Of a DNA stretch of 54,034 bases, positions 8,352-15,147 are shown in pieces; the stretch's first letter is position 1; every line of letters starts with the position of its first letter. The position numbers and the translations under genes are program-made. The notes below the pieces were generated by a model. That model was not told the DNA's origin. It saw only the letters and a list, made by a program, of their open reading frames with translations, and did no database searches. This stretch comes from Noviherbaspirillum galbum. Its GTDB lineage: Bacteria; Pseudomonadota; Gammaproteobacteria; Burkholderiales; Burkholderiaceae_D. The stretch spans positions 1-54,034 of the forward strand of contig NZ_JAAIVB010000070.1 of assembly GCF_010974945.1 (NCBI RefSeq), read 5' to 3'.

Positions 8352-8425
8352 CTTAAGATGCTCAAAAATCCTTAAGGCGCTCATGTATTTCCGTGAGCAC
8401 CTTAAGGAAAAGTGAGCATCTTAAG
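8352..8425. repeat. Array of four CTTAAGRYGCTCA repeats, candidate replication origin or operator
   Basis: The 13-mers lie at 8352-8364 and 8371-8383 in direct orientation, and at 8394-8406 and 8413-8425 in inverted orientation. Start-to-start distances are 19, 23 and 19 bases, so the array is symmetric. The outer pair is a perfect inverted repeat. The last copy contains the stop codon of the replication ATPase gene. Iterons beside a satellite replication gene are usually the origin bound by that protein. Sites for a regulator of the capsid operon are the alternative. Confidence 0.75.
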
Positions 8426-9518
8426 GACCTAGACGCCATTTCCAATGGCCTTTCGATCCCGGACCGCCATCCCGGAAGGCTTCAATCTTTGCTTCGACTT
8501 TCGCGCGCCGGATAGTAGCCATTGAATATCCAGCGCCGCGAGCCTCGGCTTCAATTTGCTTACTTGGCAATGGTCCGTCCGATAACAGATCCCGCAAGAA
8601 ACGCGCCGCATCTTCTCGTTCCCCGCCTTCTTCGCTATCGTCAAACTCGACGTCTCCAAGGATTTCGCGAGCCGATCCCTCCACCGTGCCGGTCCAGGTC
8701 GCTACGGTTGTCTCGATTCCGCCGTCGATAGTCGTTGGCTCGATAGCATAAGAGACGCCGCCGTCATCGCGGGCAATGTTGCACTTTGCCCTGGCCAATA
8801 CCCGCCGCTCGTCATCTTCCTTTTTCGCGGCAACCAAGTTCATCCTGGCGAGCGCTCCGAAAGCTTGGGATCCAAGTATTCGGTCTTGGGGAGAGCGGCC
8901 GCCGCTTCCCTTCGTAAAGTGCGTAATACCAAGAACGGCACAGTTATAAGCGTCGGCAAAATCAACGATAGATTGGAGGCTACGTCGAACGTCATTTGCC
9001 TTGTTCATATCGCCAGCGACGGCGCTAACAATTGGGTCGATGATCAAAAGCGAAACGCCGCCGATCTTGTCCGCCGCTTCGTATAACCCGCTTATATCCG
9101 TTGAAGGATCAAACGGCATACTCTTGCCATCTTCCGCAACGCCATCAATGAAAAAACATCTATCCAGATCGGCCCCGGCGGCTTTCAACCGTGGCGCAAG
9201 CGTATCGTCCGGCGCATCTTCGCTGGACCATATCAAGACGTTTCCGCGTTGATTACATTGGGTTCCGTCCGGCCAATGCCGGCCGGCGGTTAGCGTTGCG
9301 GCCAAACCTAGCGCCAAAGTGGTTTTGCCGGTTCCAGCCGCACCGGCCAGGATAGTTAGCTTGCCAGCGGGAAGCCACTGATCCCAAAGCCAATGAATTG
9401 GCTTCATTTGAATGGTGGAGCCGCGGCGGAGTTGGACGGAACGGTCCTTTGTGGCCGGATATATTGGAGCGTCAAGCAACGCCGCCCCGCGTTCGATACT
9501 TGGCCAATCGTTACGCAT
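8421..9518 (-). CDS. RecA-fold replication ATPase (RepA/AAA_25-like helicase)
   Basis: This 365-residue protein has a RecA-like core. Walker A GAAGTGKTT is at 59-67, preceded by the AGKLTILAG strand typical of plasmid RSF1010 RepA and phage AAA_25 ATPases. Walker B LLIID ends near 161, and GITHF is near 200. The C-terminal 65 residues look like a winged helix (LPSKQIEAEARGAGYSMATIRRAK), suited to DNA binding. Its start overlaps the zinc-finger gene by 8 bases, and its stop lies inside the repeat array, so replication protein and putative origin are adjacent. It would unwind or load at the island origin. No primase active-site domain is fused to it. Confidence 0.85.
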   Translation of the reverse strand: MRNDWPSIERGAALLDAPIYPATKDRSVQLRRGSTIQMKPIHWLWDQWLPAGKLTILAGAAGTGKTTLALGLAATLTAGRHWPDGTQCNQRGNVLIWSSEDAPDDTLAPRLKAAGADLDRCFFIDGVAEDGKSMPFDPSTDISGLYEAADKIGGVSLLIIDPIVSAVAGDMNKANDVRRSLQSIVDFADAYNCAVLGITHFTKGSGGRSPQDRILGSQAFGALARMNLVAAKKEDDERRVLARAKCNIARDDGGVSYAIEPTTIDGGIETTVATWTGTVEGSAREILGDVEFDDSEEGGEREDAARFLRDLLSDGPLPSKQIEAEARGAGYSMATIRRAKVEAKIEAFRDGGPGSKGHWKWRLGP

Positions 9519-9930
9519 TAGCGACCTCCAAGCCTCGTTGGAACCTCGATGCCGCGGTTAAAAGTCGTTGCTTCCGCTTTTCCGAAAGCGGTTCGCCGCG
9601 CGCTATCTCGTTGGCGTATTGAATAATCAAAACCGCTTCAAACGACAAGCATCGAAGAACGTCCGCCGCGTTGAACGGCCGGCGCTCCCGCTTGAGCGAA
9701 TCGCCGGCAAGACGTTCCGGAAACAAAGCGTCGAAGGTCAAGCCGACAGCGGCCAAGATTTGTTCGGGTTCGCATCCAGCAAAGCAATGGAGTAGAACGC
9801 GGCCATCGTCCAGCTCGCGAACGGCCAAGCTTGGTCCCCGGTCATCGTGAGCGGGACAGCAAGCCGCCCACTTGTTTGGGCCGGTTTTTCGGACTTTATT
9901 GAGATTGGAAAGAAGGATATCAACGCTCAT
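9511..9930 (-). CDS. CHC2-type zinc-finger protein, primase N-terminal-like
   Basis: This 139-residue protein has ligands arranged as in the DnaG/P4 primase zinc domain: CPAH at 25-28, the DDRGPSL segment, then HCFAGC at 48-53. The second half is helical and basic (SEKRKQRLLTAASRF). No Toprim or AEP catalytic domain is present, so it is a primase-like DNA-recognition module rather than a full primase. It overlaps its neighbours on both sides, by 4 bases with the upstream small gene and 8 bases with the ATPase gene. Together the two proteins look like a split version of the fused primase-helicases of other satellites. That functional pairing is inference. Confidence 0.83.
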   Translation of the reverse strand: MSVDILLSNLNKVRKTGPNKWAACCPAHDDRGPSLAVRELDDGRVLLHCFAGCEPEQILAAVGLTFDALFPERLAGDSLKRERRPFNAADVLRCLSFEAVLIIQYANEIARGEPLSEKRKQRLLTAASRFQRGLEVANA

Positions 9931-10151
9931 ACATCATTCTCCCCAAGCCTTTGAGCCAATTCCATGAGTTCGCTGGCCAAGTCGGAGCAAGCCCATAGAT
10001 AAGTGTCTTGAACGCTTTCCGCCAAGTTGTTGAACGGCTTCAAGCCGTCGCCTTGGATCGCGAGAAGCATGGCTTGGAGTTTGGTTGATTTCTCAATCAA
10101 GCCATCAATGGTTTCGGCTTCGCGTGGGGATACATTGATCTTTTTAGGCAT
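9927..10151 (-). CDS. Small helical protein of unknown function
   Basis: This 74-residue protein begins MPKKINVSPREAETID. The start is fixed by a perfect AAGGAGG six bases upstream of the ATG at 10151. The stop overlaps the next gene as ATGA. It looks all-helical, with no recognisable motif. The position in the replication operon suggests a role in replication or its control, but the sequence does not show one. Confidence 0.75.
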   Translation of the reverse strand: MPKKINVSPREAETIDGLIEKSTKLQAMLLAIQGDGLKPFNNLAESVQDTYLWACSDLASELMELAQRLGENDV

Positions 10152-10431
10152 GAGCGCCTCCTTTGTCAGTTGAGCCGGTCCCGTCGCCAAACGGGTGAGC
10201 GGCGAATAGCGGGGTTGGCGAACCGGTGACAAAGGAAACCGGCATACCCGAAGGTATCCCCACTACCGCCGCCCGTAGGAAGTGAGATAGTGAATGGACG
10301 TAAAAATACCGCCGTGCGGCGGTTGTCCGCCTCTGTCTATTCGAGTCGCCAAACTCGGTTGCCTCTTTATCGGCAACTTGGCCAGAATACGCCGCGGTTA
10401 AGCGAACGTCAATATTTTTGGGGTTGGTCAT
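10144..10431 (-). CDS. Small island protein of unknown function
   Basis: This is a 95-residue frame starting MTNPKNIDVRL. Its ATG overlaps the stop of the winged-helix gene (TGATG) with GGGAG upstream, and its end overlaps the start of the following small gene. This packing supports a real gene. The C-terminal half is Gly/Pro/Ala-rich with HPFGDGTGSTDKGG and an aromatic RRYFYVH patch. It vaguely recalls the short Ash/Icd-like proteins of P4-type satellites, but I cannot establish homology. Confidence 0.55.
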   Translation of the reverse strand: MTNPKNIDVRLTAAYSGQVADKEATEFGDSNRQRRTTAARRYFYVHSLSHFLRAAVVGIPSGMPVSFVTGSPTPLFAAHPFGDGTGSTDKGGAHA

Positions 10432-10715
10432 CACGCAACTCCCAAGTAGTAATACCGCTTTACCCTAGTCTCACCGCCAAACCGGTTGGGTACGGTTTCC
10501 CATTCGCCGCGGAAAAGATAACCCTTGTTTCCAAGGCTAGATATCGTCGTGTTTAGGCAATGATCGCCCAGGCGCTCCGCCTCAAACCGGTTCAAGCTCT
10601 GGCCAGCGCGCAAGATTGACAGTATCGTCATCTCCTTGCTAGGCTTGGCACGCTGTACTTTGGAAGGCGCATTCTCTTGGAAGGGGGCTGCGCCTTTCTT
10701 CTTTTGGTCTTTCAT
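10431..10715 (-). CDS. Winged-helix DNA-binding protein (HTH_39-like)
   Basis: This is a 94-residue protein with a basic, Lys/Gln-rich N-terminus and a winged helix from about residue 28. Features are TILSILRAGQSLNRFEAERLG, then a recognition-helix-like TTISSLGNKGYLF, and a wing ending RVKRYYYLG. This is the pattern of the phage HTH_39 family, thought to be regulatory. GGAGG lies eight bases before the ATG. It follows the AlpA-like gene by two bases, so both probably come from one mRNA. It may be an island regulator or a replication accessory factor. Confidence 0.75.
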   Translation of the reverse strand: MKDQKKKGAAPFQENAPSKVQRAKPSKEMTILSILRAGQSLNRFEAERLGDHCLNTTISSLGNKGYLFRGEWETVPNRFGGETRVKRYYYLGVA

Positions 10716-10717
10716 AG

Positions 10718-10921
10718 TCAAACCTCCACGATGTTTTGCGTGGTTTGCTTTTCCATCTCGGACCGCCATTCGGCTGCGGCCTCGGCGCTAATCAATGTGC
10801 GCCGGCCAATCTTCATGATGCGCGGGCCTTTGCCATCATTGACCAGCTTGTGAAAGAAACTCTTGGAAATGTTCCCGTGTTCCGCGCAGAACTGGGCAAT
10901 TGTGAAACTAGCCTTGTTCAT
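10718..10921 (-). CDS. AlpA-like regulator / excisionase
   Basis: This 67-residue MerR-type helix-turn-helix protein includes SFTIAQFCAEHGNISKSFFHKLVNDGKGP, then RIMKIGRRTLISAEAAAEW. The IGRR and ISAEAAAEW elements are the AlpA/excisionase signature. AlpA is the usual activator of integrase, excision and satellite functions in Gram-negative PICIs. The start at 10921 has AAGGA upstream. It opens an operon that runs through the replication genes. The 114 bases upstream contain TCCTTATC and GATAAGGA as an 8-bp inverted pair (10928-10935 and 10974-10981), a possible operator. Confidence 0.85.
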   Translation of the reverse strand: MNKASFTIAQFCAEHGNISKSFFHKLVNDGKGPRIMKIGRRTLISAEAAAEWRSEMEKQTTQNIVEV

Positions 10922-11035
10922 AGAAATCCTTATCGTCGGTTGAATACACACCGCTACTTCAGTGGAAGTGCGTGATAAGGACTTTAGTTACCCGCGCGCT
11001 CTAAAGCTTTATAAATATTGCCCGAGAAAATTATT

Positions 11036-11542
11036 CTAATTTTCGGGGCCGCGTTTTAGAAATTTTTCCGGTATTCCAGGCCCATTAATTCCCTTCTTTA
11101 TGGCGTAGTAATCCAGCCTTGCCGTCTCGAACGAAATGAAATTTTCTTTGGCTTGTTGGTAGATCAAGTCAGTAACGTTTGCCTTTGAGTTTGCGGCTAA
11201 TTCGTTCTGGATGGCCGCATAAATTTTCAGCGCCCTTTCCCCTTTCTCCGTCCAAGGTGAGCTTGCTTTTTGGTCCTCCCAAGGCATTGGCAAGACTTGT
11301 TGCAATGGCTCCCCGGCAAGCGCTTTAAACATTTGATCCGCAAGGTAATTCATGATCCAGTATGGAACGTCTGCGGGATCTCCATTTTTGTAAAAATCCC
11401 GGCAAAACTGCCCCATAACTCGCGCCGCGAATTCGCTTTGCTCTTGCTCGGTTAGTTGGCCTTGTTTGGACCTCTCGAAGTAATCTTCAAAGTTAAAAGA
11501 AAGATCAAACAAGTTAATTTCATCGCTGTTTTCGAGATCCAC
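11036..11542 (-). CDS. Unknown protein coupled to the integrase gene
   Basis: This acidic 168-residue protein begins with GTG one base after the integrase stop; AAAAGGA inside the integrase end serves as its ribosome site, so translation is coupled. It contains a long helical N-terminus (LTEQEQSEFAARVMGQFCRDF), a WIMNYLADQMFKAL segment, and a C-terminal RLDYYAIKKGI. I recognise no family. A short palindrome, GAAAATTA/TAATTTTC at 11026-11044, overlaps its stop. The variable position next to int makes it a candidate accessory gene, perhaps interfering with phage, but this is speculative. Confidence 0.7.
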   Translation of the reverse strand: MDLENSDEINLFDLSFNFEDYFERSKQGQLTEQEQSEFAARVMGQFCRDFYKNGDPADVPYWIMNYLADQMFKALAGEPLQQVLPMPWEDQKASSPWTEKGERALKIYAAIQNELAANSKANVTDLIYQQAKENFISFETARLDYYAIKKGINGPGIPEKFLKRGPEN

Positions 11543-11543
11543 G

Positions 11544-12779
11544 CTATTTCCTTTTCATTAGTGTTTGAACGGCCGCGGCTTTGTGTTCTGGACTCAAATG
11601 AGCGTATCGAAGCGTCATCTTCATGTCCGCATGGCCAAGTAATTCTCGAACCGTGTTTAGATCATTCCCGGCCATCACTAGACGGCTTGCGAAGTGGTGG
11701 CGCATGTCATGCCATCGAAAGTCTTCGATTTTTGCGTCTTTGAGTAGCCGGCCCCAAGCCGTTTTGATTTCCGTTATCGGCTTGCCATTTGGACCGGGAA
11801 AAACAAAGTCGCCAGGGGTTTGTTGCTGCCAAAGCTTGAGTGTTTCTAAAGCCTCGTCGTTAAGCGGTATATGTCTTGTCTGGCCGGACTTCGTGTTTTC
11901 GTCGCGGATCGTCAAATGGGGAGGTTCAAGATCCAACTTCACATCTACCCATCGCAGACCAAACAATTCGCCTTGCCGTAATCCGGTATTTAGCGAAACA
12001 AGAACCATTGGTTTTAGGTGGTCAAGAAAAGCGACCTCCCGGAAATCCGGTAGCAAGTCATATTTGCGCGCTCGCCTCCACTCATTCGCACTCGCCCTTT
12101 CTGCGCGGCCAACAAATTCCCGTTCATCAAGCGCATTGCGTAGGCGGGTTTCTTCGTCGTCCGAAAGCCAGCGGACCTTGCCGTTCGGTTCTTTTAATGC
12201 CTTGACGTTGGCTAGCGGATGCTGCGCAAGGAATCCCCACTCGACCGCGCGGGAGCAAAGACCTCGTAGAGCTGTAATGTTCCGATTGGTTGTCGATGCG
12301 GACATGCCGCTTTCTCTCCGGTCGGATCGCCATTTTTCGACCATTAGGCCGGTAAGCTCAACAAGCGGTTTATCAAGCAAGGTCGGGAATGAAACCTTGA
12401 TGCGGTTGGCAATCATGTTGCCGGTCTTGGTATTCGAGACAAGCCAAGCTTTGTAATGCTCGTCTAGGAATTCACCGAGAGTAATTTTGTCCGCTTGCTT
12501 TGATTTGCTTTCGTCGTTTGGATCTTTGCCGGCCGCAATTTCGCCAAGCTTGATACGGGCCGCTTCCCGCGCCTCGCTGACGCCAACCGCGGGAAATGCT
12601 TTGCGAAGGGAATAGCGGCTTTGCTTGCCGGCGGCGTTTGTGTAGCGGATCCCAAAGGAAATTGCGCCGCTTGGCGTAATCCTGGCCAAGAATCCTCGAA
12701 CTTCCGTATCGAGGATATCGAAGGCGGCTTGCTTTGGCTTTACATCCCGGAGAAGCTCGCGAGTGATCTTGGTTTTCAT
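11544..12779 (-). CDS. int: Tyrosine recombinase / integrase
   Basis: This 411-residue P4-like integrase has an N-terminal DUF4102-type arm-binding region, a core-binding domain at about 100-200, and a catalytic domain at about 205-400. The catalytic set is complete: Arg 268 in NTGLRQGEL, His 357 and Arg 360 in WHDMRHHF, His 383 in LLGHADM, and Tyr 392 in LRYAHL. The ATG at 12779 is preferred; an upstream in-frame ATG at 12839 lacks a ribosome site. It lies beside the partial tRNA copy and not the intact tRNA. It should catalyse integration into and excision from tRNA-Arg(CCG). Confidence 0.95.
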   Translation of the reverse strand: MKTKITRELLRDVKPKQAAFDILDTEVRGFLARITPSGAISFGIRYTNAAGKQSRYSLRKAFPAVGVSEAREAARIKLGEIAAGKDPNDESKSKQADKITLGEFLDEHYKAWLVSNTKTGNMIANRIKVSFPTLLDKPLVELTGLMVEKWRSDRRESGMSASTTNRNITALRGLCSRAVEWGFLAQHPLANVKALKEPNGKVRWLSDDEETRLRNALDEREFVGRAERASANEWRRARKYDLLPDFREVAFLDHLKPMVLVSLNTGLRQGELFGLRWVDVKLDLEPPHLTIRDENTKSGQTRHIPLNDEALETLKLWQQQTPGDFVFPGPNGKPITEIKTAWGRLLKDAKIEDFRWHDMRHHFASRLVMAGNDLNTVRELLGHADMKMTLRYAHLSPEHKAAAVQTLMKRK

Positions 12780-12781
12780 TC

Positions 12782-12799
12782 GTGGACTATTTGTGGACT
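12782..12799. promoter_or_regulatory. Direct GTGGACT repeat before int, possible operator or arm site
   Basis: Two GTGGACT heptamers at 12782-12788 and 12793-12799 are spaced 11 bases apart, close to one helical turn. They lie immediately upstream of the integrase start. They could bind the integrase itself or AlpA. Confidence 0.4.
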
Positions 12800-12842
12800 G
12801 AATCCGCAATGTACCACGGAGAACTTCTAAATACATCAATGC

Positions 12843-12855
12843 GCTAAGTCATTGA
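12843..12855 (-). repeat. Terminal inverted 13-mer, right copy
   Basis: GCTAAGTCATTGA is the exact reverse complement of 2038-2050. It lies between the integrase gene and the right attachment copy. Confidence 0.5.
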
Positions 12856-12907
12856 TTAATAATATCTCTGTATTCAACAGAAGACTTCCATAGACCATAT
12901 AATTCGC

Positions 12908-12953
12908 CCTCCGAAGCCAAGGGTCGTGGGTTCGATCCCCGCCAGCCGCGCCA
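12908..12953 (+). repeat. Attachment site copy at the right end (attR, displaced host tRNA 3' part)
   Basis: This is an exact copy of 1985-2030, including the encoded CCA, but with no 5' tRNA half, so it cannot make a tRNA. It is the host's original 3' portion displaced by insertion. The 330 bases from the integrase start to the next gene hold this copy and the repeats above; I see nothing else in them. Confidence 0.95.
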
Positions 12954-13109
12954 CCTTTTCCTCCCCCTTTCTCCCATCGATTTGCCTGTCGCGCCCATCC
13001 GCGATTCCTTTCCTCCAGACTTTAATTTCCCCGTGGAACTACCCGCCGCTTTTGTATCTAACCGAGACCGCCGCAATCGACGGCCGGCATGATTCAGTCA
13101 AGGCAAGGT

Positions 13110-13451
13110 ATGTATTCGCTCAAGAACGTGAGAAAAATTCGGGGACTGGATGGCGCGGGGATGACTGCGTCCATTCATTGCAATGCGAAGCGGATCGGCT
13201 GGGTGCAGATGCCGGCCGACGGCGGACGAACCTTGCTGACCTTCGACGCGGAGAACGAGCGCGACGGGTTCGAGCGCTTCATCGACGCATGGTGGGACGA
13301 AGCCCGGAGCCGGGTAACGATGGACTTGCTGGCGGTCGAGATCGCGGCCAAGGATCCCTTCTTCGTGCCGTCTCGTTCGGCAAAGCTGAAATACTGGATC
13401 TGCATGGTCGCGGCGCAGGCTGCCGACCGCAAGCTGCCGTCCGCGGCCTGA
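13110..13451 (+). CDS. Conserved-looking protein of unknown function
   Basis: This is a 113-residue frame with host-like high-GC codon use. The start at 13110 (MYSLKNVRKIRG) is chosen because AAGGCAAGG precedes it; an ATG at 13089 is the alternative. It contains RTLLTFDAENERDGFERFIDAWWDEARSR-type acidic/aromatic helices and no cysteine-pair or membrane features. It is the first chromosomal gene right of the island. I do not recognise a family. Confidence 0.55.
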   Translation: MYSLKNVRKIRGLDGAGMTASIHCNAKRIGWVQMPADGGRTLLTFDAENERDGFERFIDAWWDEARSRVTMDLLAVEIAAKDPFFVPSRSAKLKYWICMVAAQAADRKLPSAA

Positions 13452-13477
13452 GGCGCGGCGGACGGCGCGGGCTGAAT

Positions 13478-14326
13478 TCATCGCGCTGCCGGCACGTCCA
13501 CCCTGAGCGATTCGATGCGCCCCTGGCGCTCGGCAAGCGCCTTGAGCGGCCGGGGGAGCTTGCCCGAGGTGAGATAGAGGGTGTGGCCATCCTCACCGCC
13601 GAGCGCGCAGGCGATGGCCTGGCCGGGGATGGCGATACGGTGAGTAATTTCTCCGCCCTCTCTCACCCTGAGGTATTCGCGGGTCGGTGGCGACGCGACC
13701 CAGATCGCGTCCTCGGCGTCGATGCAGATCCCATCCGGCATCGCCTCGTCGAAGGCGGCCCATACACGGCGGTTGGATAGCGTGCCGTCCGGTGCAACGT
13801 CGAAGGCGCTGAGGCGCTTGCCGAAGGTTTCGGCGACGACCAGGGTGCGGCCATCGCGGGTCACCACGGTGCCGTTCGGGAAGCGCATGTCGCTGGCGAC
13901 GATGCGCGCGCTGCCGTCGGGCTCGACCAGGATGATTTCCGCCGGCCTTTCCGGCTCTTTCTCGAACATGTCGAAACCGAAATTGCCGACGTAGGCGCGG
14001 CCCTGGCCATCGACCAGCATGTCGTTGCAATGGCAGGTGGCGAGGGCCGACAGGTCGGCATGCAGGGCCAGCCCCTGCGCATCCAGGCGCAGCACGCGGC
14101 GATCATGCATCGAGACCACGAGCAGGCGGCCGTCGGGCAGCCAGCCGAGACCGGAAGGCTGCCCTGGCACATGCGCCACCTCGCTCAGCCTGCCGTCGGG
14201 TTCGACGCGCATGACTTTCTGCAGGCAGAAATCGGAAAACCAGAGGCTGCCATCGTGCCAGCGCGGCCCTTCCACGATGGTCAGTCCCTCGGCGATCAGC
14301 GTGCGTTCGGCAATGATGTCCTGCAT
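13478..14326 (-). CDS. SMP-30/gluconolactonase-like beta-propeller hydrolase
   Basis: This 282-residue protein opens with GLTIVEGPRWHDGSLWFSDF, containing the conserved Glu of the SMP-30 metal site. Asn and Asp candidates follow in HCNDMLVDGQGRAYVG and MPDGICIDAEDAIWV. The six-bladed propeller pattern (WxxDGRLLVVS, GxAYVGNF) is clear throughout. The family hydrolyses sugar or aryl-ester lactones with a divalent metal. The start at 14326 (MQDIIAERT) is the first that fits the family; upstream frame is non-coding in character. There are no pathway neighbours, so the substrate is unknown. Confidence 0.85.
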   Translation of the reverse strand: MQDIIAERTLIAEGLTIVEGPRWHDGSLWFSDFCLQKVMRVEPDGRLSEVAHVPGQPSGLGWLPDGRLLVVSMHDRRVLRLDAQGLALHADLSALATCHCNDMLVDGQGRAYVGNFGFDMFEKEPERPAEIILVEPDGSARIVASDMRFPNGTVVTRDGRTLVVAETFGKRLSAFDVAPDGTLSNRRVWAAFDEAMPDGICIDAEDAIWVASPPTREYLRVREGGEITHRIAIPGQAIACALGGEDGHTLYLTSGKLPRPLKALAERQGRIESLRVDVPAAR

Positions 14327-14367
14327 GGCGGCTCCATGGCGGTCAGTCGTGTGATTCAGGAAGCGAT

Positions 14368-14832
14368 TCAATTCACGTCCGAGGTGTAGAGGAAGTCGGT
14401 GACCAGCACTTCCTGCACCCGGCCGGCTTCGGTCCGGCGGTTGATGGCCGCGCGCACCGATCCCTGGAATTCGCGCATGCCCTCGGGCGACAGGAGGCGT
14501 CTCGGCGAGGCCATCATCAACGCTTCCTTGAAGATGTCTTCCATGACCTTGCCGTTGCTGCCTGCCCACTCGGCATATTTGCCGTTGGTGCGGACGGCGA
14601 AGGTGGCGGCCATGCTGTAGTCCTTGGTGGCCAGCGTGACCTCGCGCGGCTTGGAATAGACACGCTCGCTTTCGAGGCGCTCGCCGCGCTTGAGGTAGAA
14701 CCAGGTGGCGGCGAAGCCGACGACCAGCACCAGGGCGGTCGCGCCGATCAGGGTGCCGATCGAGCGCTGCGGCCTGGCGGCAGGCTTGGCCGCCGGCCTG
14801 GATACCGACTTGAGAACAGGCTTGGCGGACAT
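14368..14832 (-). CDS. FliL-like single-pass membrane protein
   Basis: This is a 154-residue protein with a basic Ala/Pro-rich cytoplasmic N-terminus, one transmembrane helix at about residues 27-47, and a periplasmic domain. Its end matches the FliL pattern: LLSPEGMREFQGSVRAAIN, then GRVQEVLVTDFLYTSD. FliL supports the flagellar stator, and related domains occur in other membrane complexes. No flagellar gene is nearby, so a flagellar role is not supported by context. It lies 5 bases downstream of the DUF2288 gene. Confidence 0.7.
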   Translation of the reverse strand: MSAKPVLKSVSRPAAKPAARPQRSIGTLIGATALVLVVGFAATWFYLKRGERLESERVYSKPREVTLATKDYSMAATFAVRTNGKYAEWAGSNGKVMEDIFKEALMMASPRRLLSPEGMREFQGSVRAAINRRTEAGRVQEVLVTDFLYTSDVN

Positions 14833-14837
14833 GGTGC

Positions 14838-15146
14838 TCAGCTCCTCGGCTTGTCCTGCACGAGGATCCATGGCTTGACGACCACGGCCCACAGCTCGGC
14901 GTCGGCGTCATGCCAGGCCATCGCTTGCGCGTCGCTGACGCGTCCCACCTGACCGGTTTCCATCCATTGCGCGACGGCGCGCTTGTCGTCGGATGCGATG
15001 CGCTGGGCGACCTCGACCAGGTCGAGGGCGGCATCGACCGCGATCACCGACCCGGCGGCGAAGAAGCGCTCGAGTTCCTTCCATGCCATGCGGGAGGTTT
15101 CGCCATTGATCTTGGCGCGCAGCAGATCCGGGTTGTCGTCGTTCAT
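14838..15146 (-). CDS. DUF2288 family protein
   Basis: This 102-residue protein begins NPDLLRAKINGETSRMAWKELERFFAAG and ends with LWAVVVKPWILVQDKP, the two hallmarks of DUF2288. The family is widespread in proteobacteria and cyanobacteria, with no established function. It lies one base after the slyX-like gene and five bases before the FliL-like gene, forming a three-gene operon. The product is a small soluble protein without catalytic motifs I can identify. Confidence 0.85.
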   Translation of the reverse strand: MNDDNPDLLRAKINGETSRMAWKELERFFAAGSVIAVDAALDLVEVAQRIASDDKRAVAQWMETGQVGRVSDAQAMAWHDADAELWAVVVKPWILVQDKPRS

Positions 15147-15147
15147 G

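Larger units (their letters stand above)
1985..12953. mobile_element. Capsid-forming phage-inducible chromosomal island (cf-PICI-like phage satellite) in tRNA-Arg
   Basis: The element lies between 46-bp direct repeats of the tRNA 3' end; excision would give a circle of 10,923 bp. All genes but one read on the minus strand, in the order integrase, unknown, AlpA-like, winged-helix, two small proteins, CHC2 zinc finger, RecA-like ATPase, repeat array, major capsid, protease, portal, HNH, TerS, TerL, connector. I see no tail, tape-measure, lysis, CI-type repressor or full primase gene. Known cf-PICIs encode exactly this head and packaging set without tails. Start and stop overlaps are tight and no gene looks broken, which argues against a decayed prophage. 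Base composition is lower in GC than the flanks. The class assignment is inference from gene content; helper phage and induction are unknown. Confidence 0.88.

Noticed and set aside
1985-12953. Degenerate prophage remnant
   Set aside because: No broken or truncated genes are visible, genes overlap tightly, and the gene set matches a satellite type; deletion of only tail and lysis genes with exact ends is less likely.
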